Part shown: positions 34,393-43,357 of the stretch, piece after piece
How the letters are laid out: the number at the start of each line of letters is the position of its first letter
Numbering within the stretch: the stretch's first letter is position 1
Position numbers and translations under genes: made by a program
Notes under the pieces: generated by a model
Told to the model about the DNA's origin: nothing
The model's input: the letters and a program-made list of their open reading frames with translations, nothing else
Databases searched by the model: none
Origin: JAUVUV01 sp964548275
GTDB taxonomy: Bacteria > Gemmatimonadota > Glassbacteria > GWA2-58-10
Assembly (NCBI GenBank): GCA_964548275.1
Contig: CAZJQI010000014.1
Coordinates: 1-64,000, forward strand
Length of the DNA stretch: 64,000 nucleotides
Direction: 5' to 3'

Positions 34393-35472
34393 ATGGACAG
34401 AGCGGCTGAAAACGCGAAAAACCCTGCGCGGCAGTTGCCGGTAGACGATCCCTCGATTCTGGTGGTTCGATTCAGTTCGATTGGGGATACCCTGCTTACC
34501 ACACCGGTTTTGAGAGCCCTCAGGCAAAAGTGGCCTGGCTGCAGGATAAGCTTTCTCACCAAGGAACGCTTCGCCCCCCTTCTGCAAAAAAACCCCAACG
34601 TGGACGAGCTTCTCACCCTGAAAGAGGGCGCGGGCGTGCCTGAGCTTTACAGTCTCGGCCGCAGCCTGGCCCGCCGCAGGTGGCATATCCTGGCAGACTT
34701 TCACTCGAACCTGCGCAGCAGCCTGATCCGCAGACTCGTGCCGGCTGATTTCACGGCTGTCTACAGCAAATCCCGGCTTAAAAGGTCGCTGCTGATTTAT
34801 ACGAGGCTTGATCTTTACGGCCCTGAGCCGCCATCGGTTCCGGAGCGATACGCGGCCTGCCTGGCTCCTTACGGGGTCTGTCTTGATCAGGGCCCCTGCG
34901 AGCTTTATCTCGACGATTCAGACAAAAATCCAGTAGAAAAGCAGATCGCCTCCTGCTGGCCGGATTCGCCGGATTTTCTGGCTATTGCGCCCGGCGCCGC
35001 CTGGCCCACCAAGTGCTGGCCTGCGGAACGTTTCGCCCGCTCTGCTGCCGAGCTTGCCAGCCGACATGAGTTGAAAGTGATCCTGCTGGGAAGCGAAAAA
35101 GACCTCGATGTATGCGAACAGGTAGGAAAATATCTTGGGCAAAAAAACTGCCTGAACCTTGCGGGCAGGCTTAGCTTGCGGGGTTCGGCTGCAGCGGTAT
35201 CGGCATCAAAGCTCCTGCTGAGCAATGACACAGGTCTGATGCATATCGCCACAGCAGTGGGCACGCCGGTGGTTGCCGTATTCGGCTGTACCACGCGGCA
35301 CCTGGGGTATTTCCCCTACCGGGCAATGAAAGCAACGGTCGTTGAGACTGAGCTTTACTGCCGGCCCTGCACGCACAATGGCCGCAGGCGCTGTCCGCTG
35401 GGCCATTTCAGGTGTATGAGAGATATTTCAATCAAAAAGGTTGTAAAAGCAGTTGAAATTTTATTAAAATAA
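34393..35472 (+). CDS. Glycosyltransferase family 9 (heptosyltransferase, WaaF-like)
   Basis: A 359-residue paralogue of the family-9 transferase encoded at 31550-32635, transcribed divergently from porX. N-terminal ILVVRFSSIGDTLLTTPVLRA; donor-site motifs AIAPGAAWPTKCWPAERFA, LLSNDTGLMHIATAVG and VAVFGCTTRHLGY. The Cys-rich end LYCRPCTHNGRRRCPLGHF matches its paralogue closely. It likely adds a core-LPS heptose. The ATG at 34393 is chosen; a GTG six bases earlier is also in frame and neither has a clear ribosome site. The AT-rich toxin-antitoxin-like island begins 58 bases after its stop. Confidence 0.86.
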   Translation: MDRAAENAKNPARQLPVDDPSILVVRFSSIGDTLLTTPVLRALRQKWPGCRISFLTKERFAPLLQKNPNVDELLTLKEGAGVPELYSLGRSLARRRWHILADFHSNLRSSLIRRLVPADFTAVYSKSRLKRSLLIYTRLDLYGPEPPSVPERYAACLAPYGVCLDQGPCELYLDDSDKNPVEKQIASCWPDSPDFLAIAPGAAWPTKCWPAERFARSAAELASRHELKVILLGSEKDLDVCEQVGKYLGQKNCLNLAGRLSLRGSAAAVSASKLLLSNDTGLMHIATAVGTPVVAVFGCTTRHLGYFPYRAMKATVVETELYCRPCTHNGRRRCPLGHFRCMRDISIKKVVKAVEILLK

Positions 35473-35530
35473 TATTACTAGATACAAGTATTTTTATTTT
35501 AACTTTAGTTAAGTGGTGAAAATATAAAAA

Positions 35531-36673
35531 ATGGCTAACCGATCAATTCTTGCTCCAATAACCCCAGAAGTATTGAGAAAAGCACGAGAAATCTCAGGTT
35601 ATTCTATAAATATGATCGCAAATAAAGTAGGAGAATCTCCGGACAAAGTTGAAAATTGGGAGAACGGTGCCGAATTACCGCCACTAGCAAGATTAAAAAA
35701 ATTATCAAATTATTATAAAAGGCCTCTTGCATATTTTTTCCTGCCCACACCTCCAAGAGAACTTCCTAATCCTGCTGATTTCAGATCCTTTCCAACTCAG
35801 CAAAAATATCCTTTATCACCAAGCACTAAATTTATTGTAAGAAAAGCTAGAAAATACCAAAAAATTGCAAGTAATTTGGTTGCTAATTTAGATATATCTC
35901 TTCCAATTTTAAGAAAAATCACAGAAGATAGTGATCCAGAAATACAGGCCAATGATTTAAGGGAAGATTTGGGTTGTACCGTCGATGACCAGATTGAATG
36001 GACAAATGAAAGCGAGGCTTACAAGAAATGGAGAAAATTAATAGAAAATAATAACATAATGGTATTGCAATTTCCAATTCCATTAGAAGAGGCAAGAGGG
36101 TTTACTTTATTGGGAACAATGTTTCCAACTATAGTAGTAAGTTCCAAAGATTCAATTAATGGTAAAATTTTTACTTTATTTCATGAATATGCTCATTTAC
36201 TGTTTCGAGATGAAGGCATTTATTCAATCAGTGATTACTCAACAAGAAAAGAGACATTTTGCAATCATTTTTCTGGAGCTTTTTTAGTTCCAAAAAATGA
36301 ATTTTTAAAAATGTTTGATTTTGATTTGAGATTATTTAACTCAATTGACTTTGATAGATATATCACAAGTTTAGCAAAGAAATTTAAAGTAAGCAGGTAT
36401 GTAGTACTTAGGAGATTGGAAATTTTAGGGAGAATAACAAATAAACAGTATTCAGAAAAAACCAAAAAATGGGAAGAGGAAGATAAAGGGAAAAAAGTTG
36501 GTTTTGGAAAGTCTACCTATGCTGAAAAAATTATAGCTCAAAAGGGAAATCTATATGTTTCACTTGTATTAAGGGCAAATAAACAAGGGATTATTAATCG
36601 AGGAACAGTTATAAGATATTTGGATGAGAAAGAAAAACATATATCAGCGTTAGAGGATTTAGTCTCTTATTAA
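35531..36673 (+). CDS. XRE-HTH / ImmA-IrrE metallopeptidase (COG2856)
   Basis: A 380-residue antitoxin-like regulator. An N-terminal helix-turn-helix of the XRE type (about 11-70) is joined to a zinc-peptidase domain of the ImmA/IrrE family, with the active-site HEYAH at 218-222 and a downstream FCNHFSGAFLVP segment. Proteins of this class inactivate repressors or act as antitoxins in modules with small toxins. It is followed after 11 bases by a PIN-like gene in the same direction. Composition is strongly AT-rich compared with both flanking GC-rich genes, indicating recent transfer. The DNA target and protease substrate are unknown. Confidence 0.85.
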   Translation: MANRSILAPITPEVLRKAREISGYSINMIANKVGESPDKVENWENGAELPPLARLKKLSNYYKRPLAYFFLPTPPRELPNPADFRSFPTQQKYPLSPSTKFIVRKARKYQKIASNLVANLDISLPILRKITEDSDPEIQANDLREDLGCTVDDQIEWTNESEAYKKWRKLIENNNIMVLQFPIPLEEARGFTLLGTMFPTIVVSSKDSINGKIFTLFHEYAHLLFRDEGIYSISDYSTRKETFCNHFSGAFLVPKNEFLKMFDFDLRLFNSIDFDRYITSLAKKFKVSRYVVLRRLEILGRITNKQYSEKTKKWEEEDKGKKVGFGKSTYAEKIIAQKGNLYVSLVLRANKQGIINRGTVIRYLDEKEKHISALEDLVSY

Positions 36674-36684
36674 TTATTTTTCTA

Positions 36685-37164
36685 ATGGCTAAGTTAATAA
36701 AGTATTGTATTGATACTAACAGTTTGATTGATTTTAGCCGAAATCAACCTTTCGATATTTTTAGGCAGTTGTGGGTTGAGATTGAAAAATTAATTGAAAA
36801 CGAGAGATTAATAGCACCTTACCTAGTTAAAAAAGAAATAGAACGTGGAAATGATGAATTAGTCAATTGGGCGAGACTTAATAAAAAAATGTTTTTTGAT
36901 ATTGATAAAGAACAAATGGATATTTTACGAAAAATAATGGTTGATTTTCAGGATATGATAGATCCAACAGAACTATATGAAGATGCTGATCCTTGGGTAG
37001 TTACTTTAGCCAAACAACAAAATACTGAAAAGGTTGATTGCTACGTCGTTACTGAAGAGAAATTAAAAAATTCCCCCCCAAATATTACTTATGTCTGTAA
37101 ACATTATGGTCTAAGATGTTTAAAAGGTTTTGATTTTATAAGAAATGAAAAATGGCAATTTTAA
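36685..37164 (+). CDS. PIN-like DUF4411 protein, putative toxin
   Basis: A 159-residue protein of the DUF4411 (PIN-like) type. The N-terminal YCIDTNSLIDF gives the first PIN acid (Asp10). KKEIERG supplies a conserved Glu (Glu51). YEDADPWVVTLA supplies Asp100 and Asp102. The C-terminus has VVTEEKLK followed by NITYVCKHYGLRCL, the usual family end. PIN toxins are Mg-dependent RNases. It is encoded 11 bases after the ImmA-like gene, a recurrent pairing, and shares its AT-rich composition. RNase activity is inferred. Confidence 0.82.
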   Translation: MAKLIKYCIDTNSLIDFSRNQPFDIFRQLWVEIEKLIENERLIAPYLVKKEIERGNDELVNWARLNKKMFFDIDKEQMDILRKIMVDFQDMIDPTELYEDADPWVVTLAKQQNTEKVDCYVVTEEKLKNSPPNITYVCKHYGLRCLKGFDFIRNEKWQF

Positions 37165-37187
37165 ATTAAATTTAAGTTATAAATTTT

Positions 37188-38258
37188 CTACCGAAAAATC
37201 AACCTCTCAATCGCCTCCATCCCCACCCCTCTGCGTATCAGCGGCTGGATGAACCGCCTGTGCGTGGGATCGATATAGGCCTTGACTATCCGGCAGGTGC
37301 GGCCTGGAACCAGGGTGCTGGCCGGCGGTGAGGCTGGCAGAAAAACCGTGTCGCCCTTGATCGCTCTCACTTCCTCCTCTCCCTCCCCGGAAACAGTCAC
37401 CTCGCCTTCCACCACGGTCAGAACCACGAATGTCGTCCCGCCGGTATCCACCCGGTAGGTGCTATTCAGATCCAGGATCTGTACACTGAAATAGCGGCAG
37501 CTTGCCATGTGGCTGATCCGGTTGCCTGCCTCGAAATAGAAAATCCCCTCGATCCTGTCCTGGCTTTTTTCGTGGAAATCGATCACGTCCATGCCTTTAT
37601 CGATATGAAGGGGGCGTGGTTTGCCGTCCGGGCCCAGGCGTCCCCAGTCGTTGAGGCGATAGGTCATATCCGAGTTCTGCTCGATTTCAAGGATAATCGT
37701 GCCCTGGCAGATCGCGTGCACCACGCCGGTAGGCATGAAAATGAAATCGCCGGTCTGCACCGGATAACGGCGGACCATTTTTTCAACACCCGCGCTTGTT
37801 TCGAGCGCCTCGCGGAAAACCTCCGGCGTTGTACCAGGCGCCAGGCCCCGGATAATCGAGGCTCCCGGTTCGGCGTACACCACGTACCAGCACTCGGTCT
37901 TGCCGTATTCTTCATCGTGTTCCATGGCGTAGGAGTCCGGCGGGTGAACCTGAAGGGAGAGAAGCTGGTTCGAGTCGATAAATTTAGTCAGCAGCGGGAA
38001 AGGCTCACTGGAAGATGGAATCCTGCCAATAAGCTCTTTCGGGCGATTCCTGTAAAGCTCGTCGAATTTCGTTCCGGACAGAGGCCCGTTGATCACGTGG
38101 GTGATATCGTTGCGATATACGGAAAGCTCCCAGCTTTCGCCGATCAATTCACCGGTCGGGAGCTTTTTGTTCAACACTTTTTCCATCAGGCGTCCGCCCC
38201 AGATTTTGTCCTTGAATATCGGGGCGAGAAGCATCGGGTAAAGCGATCTGTCACTCAT
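37188..38258 (-). CDS. manA: Mannose-6-phosphate isomerase, class I
   Basis: A zinc enzyme interconverting mannose-6-phosphate and fructose-6-phosphate, feeding GDP-sugar synthesis. The 356-residue protein has the type I layout of two cupin barrels. Zn-site motifs: LSLQVHPPDSY (Gln103, His105), KTECWYV (Glu122) and GVVHAICQG (His near 177). The N-terminus, LAPIFKDKIWGGRLMEKVL, is typical. Bacterial short-form proteins such as this may act on either mannose- or related sugar phosphates. It is convergent with the AT-rich PIN gene and 30 bases downstream of engB. Confidence 0.92.
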   Translation of the reverse strand: MSDRSLYPMLLAPIFKDKIWGGRLMEKVLNKKLPTGELIGESWELSVYRNDITHVINGPLSGTKFDELYRNRPKELIGRIPSSSEPFPLLTKFIDSNQLLSLQVHPPDSYAMEHDEEYGKTECWYVVYAEPGASIIRGLAPGTTPEVFREALETSAGVEKMVRRYPVQTGDFIFMPTGVVHAICQGTIILEIEQNSDMTYRLNDWGRLGPDGKPRPLHIDKGMDVIDFHEKSQDRIEGIFYFEAGNRISHMASCRYFSVQILDLNSTYRVDTGGTTFVVLTVVEGEVTVSGEGEEEVRAIKGDTVFLPASPPASTLVPGRTCRIVKAYIDPTHRRFIQPLIRRGVGMEAIERLIFR

Positions 38259-38288
38259 TTATTCTCCAGCTCTTTCAATGACTTTTCT

Positions 38289-38900
38289 TTATTTTCCTTC
38301 TTTTTCCATTGGTGAACTGGTCAAGCTCTGAACAGCATCAAGAAGTTCGGCGCAACCTTCCCCTGTGCGGGCCGAGGTAACAATCACCTGGTCATCGGCT
38401 ACTGATCCGCCGAGCGCGGCGAGCAGGTTTTCACACCTTTTCCTGCGCTGGCTGCGGCTGAGCTTGTCCGCCTTGGTCAGGGCGAGCAGAAGGGGAATCT
38501 TTCTTTGGGCCAGGTAAAGAAGCAGTTGATGGTCGAGATCGGAAATCTCGCGGCGGATGTCCAGAAGAAAGACCACCCCGCGCAAACCCCGGCTGCTTTC
38601 CAGATAGCGATCGACAGTTCGCCTCCAGAGTTCTTTCACTTTCAGCGGCAGTTTCGCGTAACCATACCCCGGGAGGTCTACCAGGTAAAAATGACCGTTG
38701 ATCTCGAAAAAGTTTATTTTGCGGGTCTTTCCGGGGGTTGAGCTGGTCGGCGCAAGTTTCTTTCGGCCGAGCACGCGGTTAATCAGGGATGACTTTCCCA
38801 CATTGCTCCGGCCGGTAAATGCCACCTGCGGGAGATCGTCGGGAAATTTTTCCGCGGGCTTTCCATAGGTACCCGCCGGTTGGATCGAAAGTATTTTCAT
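38289..38900 (-). CDS. engB: Ribosome-biogenesis GTPase EngB/YsxC
   Basis: An essential TrmE-Era-class GTPase for late 50S ribosome assembly. The 203-residue protein shows G1 GRSNVGKS (30-37), switch I STPGKTRKINFF, G3 DLPGYGYAKLP, G4 TKADKL and a G5-like TSARTGEG. Length and motif spacing are standard. It lies between lon (63 bases upstream) and manA in one direction. It is probably part of a lon-engB-manA run. Confidence 0.95.
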   Translation of the reverse strand: MKILSIQPAGTYGKPAEKFPDDLPQVAFTGRSNVGKSSLINRVLGRKKLAPTSSTPGKTRKINFFEINGHFYLVDLPGYGYAKLPLKVKELWRRTVDRYLESSRGLRGVVFLLDIRREISDLDHQLLLYLAQRKIPLLLALTKADKLSRSQRRKRCENLLAALGGSVADDQVIVTSARTGEGCAELLDAVQSLTSSPMEKEGK

Positions 38901-38963
38901 GAGATCAAGGTTTTTGTCATATTTACTAACCGGCGGGTAACATCTTCTTCACTCACCAGCATA

Positions 38964-41405
38964 TCAGTGCCGATATGGCTGCACGTTGGGGGATTCTCCG
39001 TTTCTGGCGGCGATAAAACCCTCCGATGCAGCTCTTGCCGGTACAGGTCCAGCCAGGGCGATTTTCAGCACTTCATCGATCGTCTCGACAAAACTGACCT
39101 CGATCCCTTCCCTGACCTCCCTGGGAAGATCGTCCAGATCTTTCTTGTTCTGCAAGGGCCAGATCACCCTCTTAACCCCGGCGCGCAGTGCGGCGACTGT
39201 TTTTTCGTTCAGCCCGCCGACAGGTAGTACTCTTCCGCGCAGGGTTATCTCGCCGGTCATCGCTACGTCCCGTCTCACCGGGATACCAGCCATCGCACTG
39301 ACCACTGCGGTTGCGATCGCCACTCCGGCCGAGGGGCCGTCCTTGGGAGTGGCTCCCTCGGGCACGTGAACGTGAAGGTCGATTTTTTGGTAGAAATCGG
39401 GTTCGAGTCCAAACTCCGCGTACCTTGACCGCACGTATGACAAAGCCGCCTCGGCAGACTCTTTCATCACCTCGCCCAACTTGCCGGTTAACATCAGCTT
39501 GCCCTTGCCGGCCACTGGGGCGACTTCGATATGAAGGACCGATCCTCCGGCGCCGGTCCAGGCCAGGCCGTTGGCAAGACCCACCTGGTCGACGGTTTCA
39601 AGCTCGGTGTCCACGAACCTGGGCACTCCCAGATATTTCTTTAATCTACCTGGGGTAACCCTTATCGGCAGCTTTACCTTTTTACGGGAGGCTATCCTGC
39701 GTGCGGCCTTCCGGCAGATTGCGCCCAGCTCGCGTTCGAGGTTTCTGACTCCCGCCTCACGAGTATAGTTTTCAATAATCATGTTCAGCGCCTGTTGGGA
39801 TATCTCCAGCTGTTGGGGCTTAAGACCGTGGGCTTTGACCTGTTTGGGGAGAAGGAATTTTCTGGCGATCTCGATTTTTTCGTTGTGAAGGTAGCCAGGC
39901 AGGGCAATGATTTCCATCCGGTCCTTGAGCGGATCCGGGACATTTTGGGCATAGTTTGCAGTGGTGATAAACATCACCTTGGAAAGGTCGTAGTCTACCT
40001 CCAGGTAATGATCCACGAACTGGCTGTTCTGCTCCGGATCGAGCACCTCGAGCAGCGCTGAGCTCGGGTCTCCCCGGAAATCGCTGGACATCTTGTCGAT
40101 CTCATCGATCAGGATCACCGGGTTAATTACGCCGGCGCGTTTCATCGCCTGGATGATCTTTCCCGGCATGGCCCCGATATATGTGCGGCGGTGCCCCCGG
40201 ATTTCCGCCTCATCCCGGACTCCACCCACTGAAAGGCGCACGAGCTTGCGGCCCAGGGCACGGGCCACCGATTTTCCGAGCGAGGTCTTGCCTACTCCCG
40301 GAGGCCCGACAAAGCAGAGAATCGGCCCCTTGAGTTCGCCGACCAGCTTGGAGACCGCGATAAATTCGACAATCCTCTCCTTGGGTTTAACCAGGCCGTG
40401 GTGGTCCTCATCAAGGGTCCTGGCCACCCTGTCCACGGAAAGCTCATCCCCGGTGGATTCCCTCCAGGGCAGTGAAAGGATCCAGTCCAGGTAATTGCGG
40501 ATAACAGTAGCCTCCGGACTCATCATGCTCATCCGCGCAAGCTTGCTGATTTCCTTTTCCGCCTTCTTGCCAACATCGGCCGGAAGATTCTTCTTCCTGG
40601 TCTGCCCTTTAAGTTCCTCTATTTCGTCGTAGCCATCCTCTTCCTGGCCCAGTTCCTTGTGAATTGCTTTGAGTTGTTCCTGAAGGTAGAATTCGCGCTG
40701 ATTCTTGAATATCTGCTTTTTCACGCTGTTGTCGATTTTACGTTCGAGGCGAAGGATCTCCATCTCGGCTCTCAGATACTGGCAGACCAGTTGGAAATGC
40801 CTCAACAGGGAATCGCTCTCGAGCAAATCCTGCTTGTAATCCATTCGGATAAGCACGTGTCCCCCGATTATGTATCCCAGGCGCAGGGGGCTGTCCACAT
40901 TCTGGGTTGCAGTAAGCAGCTCGTCGGGAAGGCGGGGATTGAGCTTGACATATTCATCGAAAAGGCTTATCGCCTTGCGGGTCAGGGCCTCGAGTTCCTT
41001 TGATTCCGTTTTGTAAAACGGCAGTATCTCGAAACGTGCCCGCTGGTAATTCTTTCCTGCCAGGAAACGCCTGACCCTTACCTTTTCCAGGCCTTCGGTG
41101 AGGATTTTCAGGGTACCATCAGGCAGGCGTACGGTTTGAAGGATTCTGGCGATCACTCCGACCCTGTAGAGATCGGCACCAGAGGGCTCCTCGTTTTCGC
41201 CGTCTCTCTGGGCGAGCAAAAGGATAAGCCTGTCTGCCAGCATGGCCGACTCGATTCCAGACACGGAACTGGGCCGGCCCACCATCAGCGGAATCACCAT
41301 GTAAGGGAAAACCACCACATCCCTGAGCGGCAGTACCGGCAATATATCCGGAGTATGAAAAATCTCTTCGTCTTTGACAAATGTAATCAATTTTCTCTCG
41401 GTCAT
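38964..41405 (-). CDS. lon: ATP-dependent Lon protease
   Basis: A cytosolic AAA+ serine protease degrading damaged and regulatory proteins. The 813-residue LonA has the N-terminal substrate domain (about 20-215, LPVLPLRDVVVFPYM), a coiled-coil linker (REFYLQEQLKAIHKELG), the AAA+ module with Walker A GPPGVGKT (367-374) and VILIDEIDKM, and the C-terminal protease domain with the Ser-Lys dyad: Ser692 in DGPSAGVAIAT and Lys735 in LNEKTVAALRAG. It appears intact. The mla gene cluster begins beyond a terminator upstream. Confidence 0.97.
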   Translation of the reverse strand: MTERKLITFVKDEEIFHTPDILPVLPLRDVVVFPYMVIPLMVGRPSSVSGIESAMLADRLILLLAQRDGENEEPSGADLYRVGVIARILQTVRLPDGTLKILTEGLEKVRVRRFLAGKNYQRARFEILPFYKTESKELEALTRKAISLFDEYVKLNPRLPDELLTATQNVDSPLRLGYIIGGHVLIRMDYKQDLLESDSLLRHFQLVCQYLRAEMEILRLERKIDNSVKKQIFKNQREFYLQEQLKAIHKELGQEEDGYDEIEELKGQTRKKNLPADVGKKAEKEISKLARMSMMSPEATVIRNYLDWILSLPWRESTGDELSVDRVARTLDEDHHGLVKPKERIVEFIAVSKLVGELKGPILCFVGPPGVGKTSLGKSVARALGRKLVRLSVGGVRDEAEIRGHRRTYIGAMPGKIIQAMKRAGVINPVILIDEIDKMSSDFRGDPSSALLEVLDPEQNSQFVDHYLEVDYDLSKVMFITTANYAQNVPDPLKDRMEIIALPGYLHNEKIEIARKFLLPKQVKAHGLKPQQLEISQQALNMIIENYTREAGVRNLERELGAICRKAARRIASRKKVKLPIRVTPGRLKKYLGVPRFVDTELETVDQVGLANGLAWTGAGGSVLHIEVAPVAGKGKLMLTGKLGEVMKESAEAALSYVRSRYAEFGLEPDFYQKIDLHVHVPEGATPKDGPSAGVAIATAVVSAMAGIPVRRDVAMTGEITLRGRVLPVGGLNEKTVAALRAGVKRVIWPLQNKKDLDDLPREVREGIEVSFVETIDEVLKIALAGPVPARAASEGFIAARNGESPNVQPYRH

Positions 41406-41441
41406 TTTAGCTAAACAACTCTCCTTTTCCTGGTCTTAAGT

Positions 41442-41474
41442 AAAAAAAACCACGCAGCCTCCTCCCCGGCGTGG
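41442..41474 (-). terminator. Intrinsic terminator after mlaD
   Basis: On the minus strand CCACGC (41474-41469) pairs with GCGTGG (41455-41450), followed by eight T (41449-41442). It lies about 75 bases past the mlaD stop and before lon, separating the two transcripts. Confidence 0.85.
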
Positions 41475-41549
41475 ATTCAGGCCTGCTTGGATTGGAAACA
41501 CAACTTTGAAATCTGCTAGAAAATATACACAGGATCACTCCTGAATGTT

Positions 41550-42464
41550 CTACCGCCCCTCCATCCTGCGTTCCTCACGAGGAATGGCGCGGATCAGGAG
41601 AAAAGGATTATCTTTGACTGTGCTAGAGAGTTCCTTTAAGTTTTCACTGACGTGGTTCAAGTTGTCGAGAATCCGCATCAAGCTGCCGGCGTTATTCTGT
41701 AAAAGCTGGTCTACATCTTCCACCGTGCTGTCGATTTCGGCCATGGTGATGATTGCCTGGGCCATGGTCTCGCGGGTATCCAGCAGCACGTATTCGATAA
41801 GAGAATCTTTGCCCGCCACCATGCCGTCGATACTGTGAAGCAGGGTATCGAGAGTGCCGACAGTGCGATTCGCGCTTGCCAGCAGGGTGGTAAAATCCTT
41901 TGAGCCCTCCTGGATTACCGCGGCGACCCCTGAGATAATCGAGTCGATCCGAGCGACATTCTCAGGTTTGAGTAGCTGGTTAACCCGGCTCAATATCATC
42001 TGAAGGGTGTCCCCGACAACCCCCACATGCTCCATCACCTCATCCATGGTGGTCAGCTCCTTGCTGGGAATCAGGTTTCCGGGTGAAAGCAATGGGGCGG
42101 GCTCCTGGCTCTGCTCCAGCTCGAGGTGCTGCTCGCTGGTGATAGAGATAGAACTCAGGTAGGCAGTTGTACTTTCCTTGATCTTCAACCCTTTTTTGAC
42201 TTCAAGAGTGAGCTCGATGAAATTTTTCCCTTCCTGGAGAAACTTCAGGCTGCCCACCTTTCCTACCAGCATACCTCCCATTCTTACCGGGGAACCGACC
42301 TCGAGCCCTCCGACATAATTGAGCCGGACCCGGTAGTAATCCATCTCTTTCCAGAACTTTGAACCGGTAACAGCGATTATGAAAGCGGCAAAAACGATCA
42401 GGGCGATAAAAATCCAGATTCCTGCCTTGATTTCTGATGCACGGTAGCGAGATTTTCTGGGCAT
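41550..42464 (-). CDS. mlaD: MlaD-family (MCE) lipid transport protein
   Basis: The periplasmic substrate-binding part of a retrograde phospholipid transporter. The 304-residue protein has one N-terminal transmembrane helix (about 14-32), an MCE domain (about 38-115: YVGGLEVGSPVRMGGMLVGKV and IKESTTAYLSSISI in parts), and a long helical C-terminal region (about 130-295) that in relatives assembles into a tunnel. It follows mlaF by 35 bases in an mlaE-mlaF-mlaD order. A terminator follows. It is longer than E. coli MlaD, as usual outside Proteobacteria. Confidence 0.9.
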   Translation of the reverse strand: MPRKSRYRASEIKAGIWIFIALIVFAAFIIAVTGSKFWKEMDYYRVRLNYVGGLEVGSPVRMGGMLVGKVGSLKFLQEGKNFIELTLEVKKGLKIKESTTAYLSSISITSEQHLELEQSQEPAPLLSPGNLIPSKELTTMDEVMEHVGVVGDTLQMILSRVNQLLKPENVARIDSIISGVAAVIQEGSKDFTTLLASANRTVGTLDTLLHSIDGMVAGKDSLIEYVLLDTRETMAQAIITMAEIDSTVEDVDQLLQNNAGSLMRILDNLNHVSENLKELSSTVKDNPFLLIRAIPREERRMEGR

Positions 42465-42499
42465 TTATCATTCATCCACGAAAAAGTTACACTGCCGGA

Positions 42500-43357
42500 T
42501 CAAAACGAATCGGAGGTCAGGGCGCGCGCATAGCGGCCGATTTCCTCTTCACCGTACTCCTCGGGCCGGCGGTCGATAAATTGTTTCACCCGCGGGTGGT
42601 CCGAGGCTTTGAATTCTTCCTGTGTGCCGCGGAAAATCACATTGCCGCCGTGGAGCATGATAACCCTGTCGGCAATAGTATACATAGAGGCCATCTCGTG
42701 GGTAACAACGACAATTGTCATTTTCAGAGCTTTTTTCAGCTTGAGAATCAACTGGTCGAGTCCTGCAGCAATAATTGGATCCAGGCCGGCTGAGGGTTCA
42801 TCGCAGAAAAGTATCTCCGGATCCATGGAGATCGCCCGGGCGAATGCCGCGCGTTTTTTCATCCCGCCGCTCAACTCGCTCGGCATGAAACTCTCATAAC
42901 CGGCAAGATCTACCATGTCCAGCTTGATCTTGGTCATGATCTGGATCGTGGACTCCTCGAGTTTCGTATGCTCGCGCAGGGGCAGAGCCACATTGTCTCC
43001 GACCGAGATCGAGTTAAACAGCGCCGAACTCTGGAAGACCACGCCTACCCTGCGCAGGAGTTTGGACAACTCATCATCACCAAGCCGGGTGATATCCTGC
43101 CCCTTGACAACAATCTTGCCTGACTCAGGCTTTCTCAGGCCGATAATGTGGCGCAGCAGGGTGCTTTTTCCACAACCGCTTCCCCCAAGGATTACCGTGG
43201 TCTCTCCCCTGCGGACATTGAGGCTCACACCGTTGAGAACTACCCTGCTATCGAAAGCGACAACCAGGTCCTCAACCCGTATAATATGATCTTCCCTTTT
43301 GGCTGAATCCACTGCCGGCCTACCAGATGTAGTAGAAAATGAATGTGAAAAAAGCAT
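42500..43357 (-). CDS. mlaF: MlaF-family ABC transporter ATPase
   Basis: The ATPase driving the Mla lipid transporter. The 285-residue protein has Walker A ILGGSGCGKSTLLRH (about 57-71), Q-loop VVFQSSALFNSISV, signature LSGGMKKRAAFARA, Walker B ILFCDEPSAGLDPI and the switch histidine VVTHEM. FNSISVGDNVALPL is characteristic of the MlaF/Ttg2A class. The start at 43357 overlaps mlaE by 38 bases. A GTG at 43312 just past the mlaE stop is an alternative that removes 15 poorly conserved residues. Confidence 0.93.
   Translation of the reverse strand: MLFSHSFSTTSGRPAVDSAKREDHIIRVEDLVVAFDSRVVLNGVSLNVRRGETTVILGGSGCGKSTLLRHIIGLRKPESGKIVVKGQDITRLGDDELSKLLRRVGVVFQSSALFNSISVGDNVALPLREHTKLEESTIQIMTKIKLDMVDLAGYESFMPSELSGGMKKRAAFARAISMDPEILFCDEPSAGLDPIIAAGLDQLILKLKKALKMTIVVVTHEMASMYTIADRVIMLHGGNVIFRGTQEEFKASDHPRVKQFIDRRPEEYGEEEIGRYARALTSDSF

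Noticed and set aside
35531..37164. A prophage remnant at the ImmA-like gene
   Set aside because: No integrase, attachment repeats or structural phage genes are nearby; a two-gene toxin-antitoxin-type module fits better.
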